Shown here: positions 58,733 to 64,000 of the stretch, in pieces
Layout: each line of letters begins with the position of its first letter
Position numbering within the stretch: position 1 is the stretch's first letter
NCBI RefSeq assembly: GCF_009807035.1
Contig: NZ_WUBI01000001.1
Location: 2,108,001 to 2,172,000 of the forward strand
Length of the DNA: 64,000 nucleotides
DNA from: Paenibacillus dendrobii
Lineage (GTDB): Bacteria > Bacillota > Bacilli > Paenibacillales > Paenibacillaceae
Reading direction: 5' to 3'
Notes under the pieces: model-generated
Told to the model about the DNA's origin: nothing
Databases searched by the model: none
The model's input: only the letters and a program-made list of their open reading frames with translations
Translations under genes and position numbers: made by a program

Positions 58733-61700
58733 TTAGTTGATGAATTGAATGGATTGCAAAGCTTCTTTCAGCATTTTCACCGCTTGCGCACGGGTTGCCA
58801 CACCCTTAGGAACGAACAGATTAGCGCTCATTCCGCTGATGATATGACTTGCCGTCAATTCCGCAACAGCGCTTCTTGCCCAGCTGCTGATCGTGCCGTT
58901 ATCCTTGAAGCTAGCCAAGATGGATTCCGGATCCACCGGGCTTGAATGTCCGGTATAAGCCAATGCCCGCTGGATCATGACCGCCATTTCTTCGCGGCTG
59001 ATCGGAGCCGAAGGACGGAAGCTCTGATCCTCGAATCCGTTAATCATCTTCGCATCGGCTGCCGTAGCAACAGCACCATAGAACCAATCGGATGCCTTCA
59101 CGTCCTTGAAATGAATATCCGTTCCAGCTGCCTGGCTTAATCCGAGTGAACGAACCAGCATCGCAGCAAACTCGGCGCGTGTGACCTGCGCGTTTGGAGC
59201 AAAAGCATTCGCGTTCTGGCCCTTCACGATCAGCTTCGAAGCCAGAAGTTGAATATCCTGTTGTGCCCAATGACCCTTGATATCACCAAAGCTTGCATCA
59301 GAATGGACAACCGCGTAAATGCTGTTGCCATTGCGTTTCATGGCTGCGGTCGTTTCATTCCCGGCCGCATTAAAATATGTCGGTACAAACACAAGCTCTC
59401 CGCTGCCTTCATCATACCGGACACCGGTGCTTGTTTTCGGATCAAGTACAGAGGATACAACGATTCCTCTTGAAACGAAATTCGTTCCGAACGTATCGAT
59501 CTCTTTTTTCTTCCCATTACCTACTGCCGCTAAACTGAACTGCCATCCAGAGGACACGAGCTGAACGTTTTGGCGTTTCGCCGCTTCGTTCAACTTAACT
59601 GACAGTTCTTCGTCTGCTTTGGTAATGACCAGCTCCAGCTTCAGATCTTTAAGATCAAGTCCTAATTCTGCAGCCAGCGCCTTCGCGGCAATGATCTTGG
59701 CCGGCAAATCATAGAAGAAATCATGATTTTGAATTTTCAGGCTGGCATCGCTTCTCGAACCGTCAGCCGGAGCGAATGCTTCAAGCGGCAGCTCGATTTT
59801 CACAGGCAATGCGATGTTTTGAACGTCCAATGTCGCCTGCGTATGATTCAGGAATGCTTTGTTCAAGGAGTCCGCATCAACGGTTACCTTGTTGTAAATC
59901 AACCCGTCGATTCCATGCTCCGATTTCACTTGAATCTTCATGTTGTCCAGATTGGCATAACGATTCTGATCCGAGCTTGATCCGGTTTGACCCTGATTTC
60001 CCGAACTCGTCGATCCCGATCCATCCGGCGTGGATGGTGTGGTCGGTGTCGTTGGGTCCGTCGGGTCCGTTGGGTCCGTGCTGCTTTCCGTTTTAATCAG
60101 CTCTTTCGTATTACGTACACGGATTCTTGTTCCTTCCGTATTTTTACCGATAAGTCCAACGGCCTCCAAAGTATCTCCGGTTGCCATGCTTGGAACCGGA
60201 CCGCTTTGTTTGGCAATATATCCGTCGGTAAAGATTAGAATCGGTCCTGTTCCGTCATCGATAACGTATGAATTCTCATCGAATTGGGAAACAACCTTGC
60301 CTTTCACTTGAACCAGCAGTCCCTGGTTTTGATCAAGCTTGGCTGCTCCGGTTGTCATGATGCGCGGTTGCACCGGATCGGTATGCCCTGTTTTGATGAC
60401 ATCCATGGCGAATGAGCCGAACTCCAGCTCCTGATTGTTTTCGAATGTCTTGGTTTCGCCGTACACCCGCACGGTGTCACCCTCAATCAGACTATTTTCA
60501 GGAACCTCTTTAAAGGCCATGATTCCGCCTGTGGCATCCTGAACATAGAATGCATCGAAGAATATGTTAGAGCCTGTCACGACCGTCCCTTCGATGACCG
60601 CAGGAGTTCCTTCCGGCTCGGTTCTGACCTTTTCGATCGTGTCAATTTGGGTATCGCGATGGGCAAGCCAGTTCACCGCATTGATTCCCAGTTCATTGTT
60701 GCCTTTTGCATTATAGGATTCGTCCATTTGCTTGTCGTTGACGAAGTTCATCCCTGAAACGATAATGCGTCCTTTCCCCAATTCTTCCGAAGCGATAGCC
60801 GGTATAGCAGAGCCTCCAACGCCGTCGTTCGAGTTATCATATACATATCCGCCACCGGCAACTTTATCCTGGAACGTGGTTTCATTGCCGTGAACCAGAA
60901 CGGTCACATGATCAGTATCCACGAGAGGAAGATGCCCCGCTTTTTCAAGGCTTGCGCCGCTGTAATACTCAAGCGTCAGTGACCGGTCCGTTATATAATT
61001 GCGAACGGGTGCCGGGTGCAGCCTTACCGTATACGTGTTATTACCGATGGGTTGAGACCAGAAATTGCCGTCAGGGCTGGTATCAAAAATGCCGTCGTTA
61101 CTGACCCTGATCTCGGATCCGATTTTTTCGAGCAGGTTGTTGCTGATTGCAGGGTTCGTGCTGTTATTGCTCTTTTCCGTTAACAATAATGAACCGCCAT
61201 TGCGCACGAAATCCGCGATCGCTCCTGCTTCCTCGTCGGTTACGGCGATCGATGGATGAGTGAACATCAGCACTTTCACATCTGCCAAGGTTGATTCCGT
61301 AATGGCATTGTTATTCTCCGCAACCGTGTACCCTTCCTGACGCAGCTGCTCGGTAATGCTCTTCAAATTGTCCTTGTAGCTGCTGGTATCCAAGGTTGTA
61401 TTCTCATTTTTATGCGATGCGTCAATCATTACTTTCATGCCTAAGGATGCTTTAATATGAACATCCAGACGGAACTGATTATCGTCAGGAGAATCGCCCG
61501 GCGGCGCATCCAGTACGGCTATGATCGTATGATTGCCCTGCAGTGGATTCGCCCACGTCACTCTCGCCGTTGCCGTTCCTTTCGATTGAATGGATGGAAC
61601 CGTTACACTTTGAATGAGGTGAGAATCGTTAACCTCATCGACATAAAAATGAACGTTCAGGTTCGTCAGGTCTTTCGAACCCAGATTCGTCAGTCCCGCT

Positions 61701-64000
61701 TCCAGCGTGGATGGGCTCCCGGAAACAAGGCTGTTTCCTACGACATTAATGCCGCTGACCTTGACGTCCGTCGTGACATCCTGAGACCAAATCGGCGCCG
61801 AATAGACGCGTTCCCCGTCCATTTGCGTGACTTTGACCACGTACCATTGTTGTCCGCCGGTCACTTGTACCGTAGGATTCCACGTGAAATCCTTGGTCAT
61901 TGGCGAGTAAGAATCAAGCACCTTGCCGCCATTGGAGAGGATTTCTACTTTAGCCACCCGGTCATCCGATTTATAAGAATTGCTCAAATAGCTGAATTCC
62001 GGCATACTTTTGCTTTCAGCCACGTCGTCCTTACCGGTGACGGAAAAGTTAAGCGTGCTGCCCTTCACAGTTGCCCCCATGTAGCTGCCGTTAGCCAAGA
62101 AGTCCAGAGTGAAATTCGGATCTTCGCTCATGTAAACACGCATATTGCGCATGGATTGCAACAGTGATTCCTGGGAGAGATCATCTGCTACGATAACCGT
62201 TCTTGCGTTGGTCTGTCCCCATGTGCCGTCATGGTTGTCTTCCCCGTACGTAGGTGCTACATGCCATCCGAGATCCAGTGCTTTGAAGAATTTGGCCTCA
62301 GAGTTCGCATAGCCGTAATGGCCGGAACCGTTACCCACTTCGAACATTGTGAACAGCTTGTCTACCTTGCTGTCGTAAGGCGTGAAATTGTTAAAAGCGT
62401 TCGCCGACATATCGGGATGATTAAACTGGGCCACAATATCGTCGTAGGTCAGAACCCATGCATAATATTTGCTCAAATCCTGATATTGTCCCGAATTTTG
62501 CTTGCGGTCGATAAAATTATCTGTCCCGAACACGTTGGAGTGTCCCCAAGTGGTTGAAGTCATTTCAAAAGCCGGGAAAACCACAAAATCGTCGTTCTTC
62601 GTATACTTCTTCGCCAAATCCTTGGTCAGCTGCCAGTCTGCACCACCTGTGCGCTCCGGGGATCCTTTATGATCCACGGTATCTTGACCGGACAAAGCCG
62701 CATCGATGTCATGCGAATGATCCGAGAAGGCAAAGAAATCATAATGATGCGCTTCCGCTGCTTTCAGTGCATCTTCTGGCGTACCTGCGGCATCATGCGA
62801 AATATTCGTATGGTTATGGGTCGTACCGCGGTAATGATTCCCTCCGGAAAAGACCGGCGTAACGGTAAAGGTCCAAGTATAGGTCCCTTCGTTATGTTTC
62901 GTATCACTCACGCGCAGATTGACGGCGTGATCCGCGATAGACAATTCCGCATCGTTGTTGATCAGAATCGTGTCCCCGCTGATCGTGGCACTAATGGCTT
63001 TCCCGTCCAAAGTCACCGCCAGCGTCGAAGCATCCAGACCGCTCGGCTCGTCGTATTTCACGGAAATAACAGGCTGACGGTCTTCGATTTTGGCCCCTGC
63101 CATCGGAGTTTCCTCATAGAACGTCGGTGCGAAGGTATCGTCCACCACGGTTACTTTATAAGGTTTATCCGCGGAACCGGATTGCTTCGTCACGCTTCCC
63201 ATTTTCGCTTCAATATAATATTCGAAGCTTCCCGCTGCCGCGAAACTGGAGTTCAGTACTGCCGAATAATTGCTTCCATCCGCTTTAGTCATTGGCAATG
63301 CCTGGTAGGCACCTTCTACAGTCCGGTAATACACAACTACCGAATCAGCGTTATCCGCTTTAGCCGTAAAGGTGATATCGGTATGGGTGTAGGCCTGCGT
63401 AATAGGCTGATGCGTAACGGAAAGCTCTTTGATCTCCACCATGTCCGCATTGTATCTCGGGAACACTTGGTAGCCGCTCTTATAGGTCGTACCAGACACA
63501 TATTGGCTAAAAATTCCCGTTATCGTATAGGTGGCATCCTTTTTGAGCGTTGAAATATCGATTCCGCTTCCGGTAGTCACGCGCACCGTAATGGATTTAT
63601 TGGTCACTGGCTCCGATACCGTGAGATTGTAACCATTGCCTGCCATAGCCGGAATATTCGTGATCTTGCCTGTGAATTGCACTAATGAACCTTCAAGCGG
63701 CTCAGCTTTTGTATAATTGATGAGATCAAGCAAGGTCGATTGAGCCGGAGCCGGGATCGGTGCCGTCCCGTTCTTCACGACTTTTGCAGGTGTAATCTCA
63801 GTCAAGCCATTGTAAAACTGAATGGCTCCAGTAATGGTGACCAGATCACCTTCCGCGACGGTAATTCCTGCTGGAACAGTGCCAAATACGGCGATTCCCC
63901 CAGTCGCATCCTGTACGTAAAAAGTATTGGCTGCAGTCAGTCCACCACTTCCAAGCACAACACCCTGGATCGTGAAGATCTGATCGATCTTATCCGATTT
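58733..64000 (-). CDS. Giant SLH-anchored CehA/PHP-type surface metallohydrolase (5' partial)
   Basis: The frame stays open to the right edge, so the N-terminus is outside. From the visible N-side: an OB-fold with VQDATGGIAVF; an Ig-like/stalk stretch; a PHP (CehA-type) domain with RGTTHNHTNISHD, FFAFSDHSHDI and GEDNHDGTWG as metal sites; a CARDB-like region (NSLVSGSPSTLEAGLTNLGS); a GATase-like/DUF4350-type part (VKVLMFTHPSIAV); a second OB-fold (FYVQDATGGIMAF); a Ser/Thr/Pro linker; and three SLH modules (FGDIKGHWAQQD, FKDVKASDWFYGAVATA, FKDNGTISSWARSAVAEL). SLH modules attach it to the cell-wall polymer. It may act on phosphoesters or nucleic acid; the substrate is unknown. Confidence 0.88.
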   Translation of the reverse strand, partial: KSDKIDQIFTIQGVVLGSGGLTAANTFYVQDATGGIAVFGTVPAGITVAEGDLVTITGAIQFYNGLTEITPAKVVKNGTAPIPAPAQSTLLDLINYTKAEPLEGSLVQFTGKITNIPAMAGNGYNLTVSEPVTNKSITVRVTTGSGIDISTLKKDATYTITGIFSQYVSGTTYKSGYQVFPRYNADMVEIKELSVTHQPITQAYTHTDITFTAKADNADSVVVYYRTVEGAYQALPMTKADGSNYSAVLNSSFAAAGSFEYYIEAKMGSVTKQSGSADKPYKVTVVDDTFAPTFYEETPMAGAKIEDRQPVISVKYDEPSGLDASTLAVTLDGKAISATISGDTILINNDAELSIADHAVNLRVSDTKHNEGTYTWTFTVTPVFSGGNHYRGTTHNHTNISHDAAGTPEDALKAAEAHHYDFFAFSDHSHDIDAALSGQDTVDHKGSPERTGGADWQLTKDLAKKYTKNDDFVVFPAFEMTSTTWGHSNVFGTDNFIDRKQNSGQYQDLSKYYAWVLTYDDIVAQFNHPDMSANAFNNFTPYDSKVDKLFTMFEVGNGSGHYGYANSEAKFFKALDLGWHVAPTYGEDNHDGTWGQTNARTVIVADDLSQESLLQSMRNMRVYMSEDPNFTLDFLANGSYMGATVKGSTLNFSVTGKDDVAESKSMPEFSYLSNSYKSDDRVAKVEILSNGGKVLDSYSPMTKDFTWNPTVQVTGGQQWYVVKVTQMDGERVYSAPIWSQDVTTDVKVSGINVVGNSLVSGSPSTLEAGLTNLGSKDLTNLNVHFYVDEVNDSHLIQSVTVPSIQSKGTATARVTWANPLQGNHTIIAVLDAPPGDSPDDNQFRLDVHIKASLGMKVMIDASHKNENTTLDTSSYKDNLKSITEQLRQEGYTVAENNNAITESTLADVKVLMFTHPSIAVTDEEAGAIADFVRNGGSLLLTEKSNNSTNPAISNNLLEKIGSEIRVSNDGIFDTSPDGNFWSQPIGNNTYTVRLHPAPVRNYITDRSLTLEYYSGASLEKAGHLPLVDTDHVTVLVHGNETTFQDKVAGGGYVYDNSNDGVGGSAIPAIASEELGKGRIIVSGMNFVNDKQMDESYNAKGNNELGINAVNWLAHRDTQIDTIEKVRTEPEGTPAVIEGTVVTGSNIFFDAFYVQDATGGIMAFKEVPENSLIEGDTVRVYGETKTFENNQELEFGSFAMDVIKTGHTDPVQPRIMTTGAAKLDQNQGLLVQVKGKVVSQFDENSYVIDDGTGPILIFTDGYIAKQSGPVPSMATGDTLEAVGLIGKNTEGTRIRVRNTKELIKTESSTDPTDPTDPTTPTTPSTPDGSGSTSSGNQGQTGSSSDQNRYANLDNMKIQVKSEHGIDGLIYNKVTVDADSLNKAFLNHTQATLDVQNIALPVKIELPLEAFAPADGSRSDASLKIQNHDFFYDLPAKIIAAKALAAELGLDLKDLKLELVITKADEELSVKLNEAAKRQNVQLVSSGWQFSLAAVGNGKKKEIDTFGTNFVSRGIVVSSVLDPKTSTGVRYDEGSGELVFVPTYFNAAGNETTAAMKRNGNSIYAVVHSDASFGDIKGHWAQQDIQLLASKLIVKGQNANAFAPNAQVTRAEFAAMLVRSLGLSQAAGTDIHFKDVKASDWFYGAVATAADAKMINGFEDQSFRPSAPISREEMAVMIQRALAYTGHSSPVDPESILASFKDNGTISSWARSAVAELTASHIISGMSANLFVPKGVATRAQAVKMLKEALQSIQFIN

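Overview
The window looks like chromosomal DNA of a Bacillota endospore former of the Paenibacillus type. GC content is mixed and near 50 percent. There are clear Bacillales homologues (YfmR, YpsC, YtxG/YtxH, YutE, RacE, CpfC), strong AAGGAGG ribosome sites with many GTG/TTG starts, copper-amine-oxidase-like 'stalk' domains on secreted proteins, and a very large SLH-anchored surface protein. This assignment is inferred from gene content, not from a marker gene.

Layout. 0-5 kb: the tail of an unknown gene, a BlaR1/BlaI-type protease-repressor pair with its operators, the ABC-F protein YfmR, a short inverted-repeat element and a broken TetR gene. 5-11 kb: a minus-strand run (DUF92, FAH-family hydrolase, GDPD, CapA) and the haem genes hemE-hemH. 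11-23 kb: an MFS transporter, an O-methyltransferase, a THUMP RNA methyltransferase, an aldo/keto reductase, small Fe-S or redox-type proteins, a LysM-M14 endopeptidase, glutamate racemase, ytxGH, YutE, a holin and a polysaccharide deacetylase. 23.7-27 kb: regulators and a MerR-MFS-USP cluster. 27-32 kb: pstSCAB, a divergent LysR gene and tRNA-Leu(CAG). 32-40 kb: an alpha-disaccharide system (LacI repressor, solute-binding protein, two permeases, GH65 phosphorylase) with cre-like sites and an unusual leader. 40-45.5 kb: a YtrA-type GntR/ABC operon, a secreted four-repeat protein, and an O-methyltransferase/LysR pair.

45.5-50 kb is a gene graveyard that becomes AT-rich. It holds fragments of AraC and solute-binding protein genes, a frameshifted GH25 lysozyme, a frameshifted phage-type small protein, an ATP-dependent DNA ligase tail, a stalk-domain protein and a phage tail-fibre piece. 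A few intact small genes sit among them, including an easily missed 47-residue basic membrane protein. 50-64 kb returns to ordinary genes: GNAT, bicupin oxalate decarboxylase, CotH kinase, UbiD decarboxylase, MarR plus NmrA-type oxidoreductase sharing a perfect palindromic operator, a PLD-family lipoprotein, and a PHP/OB-fold/SLH giant that runs off the right end.

The most unusual signal is a pair of related, foldable intergenic sequences (13.33-13.48 kb and 56.27-56.35 kb). Each lies in sense orientation just upstream of a coding gene. One copy carries an extra hairpin with a perfect 15-bp stem. They look like members of a dispersed structured repeat or leader-RNA family.
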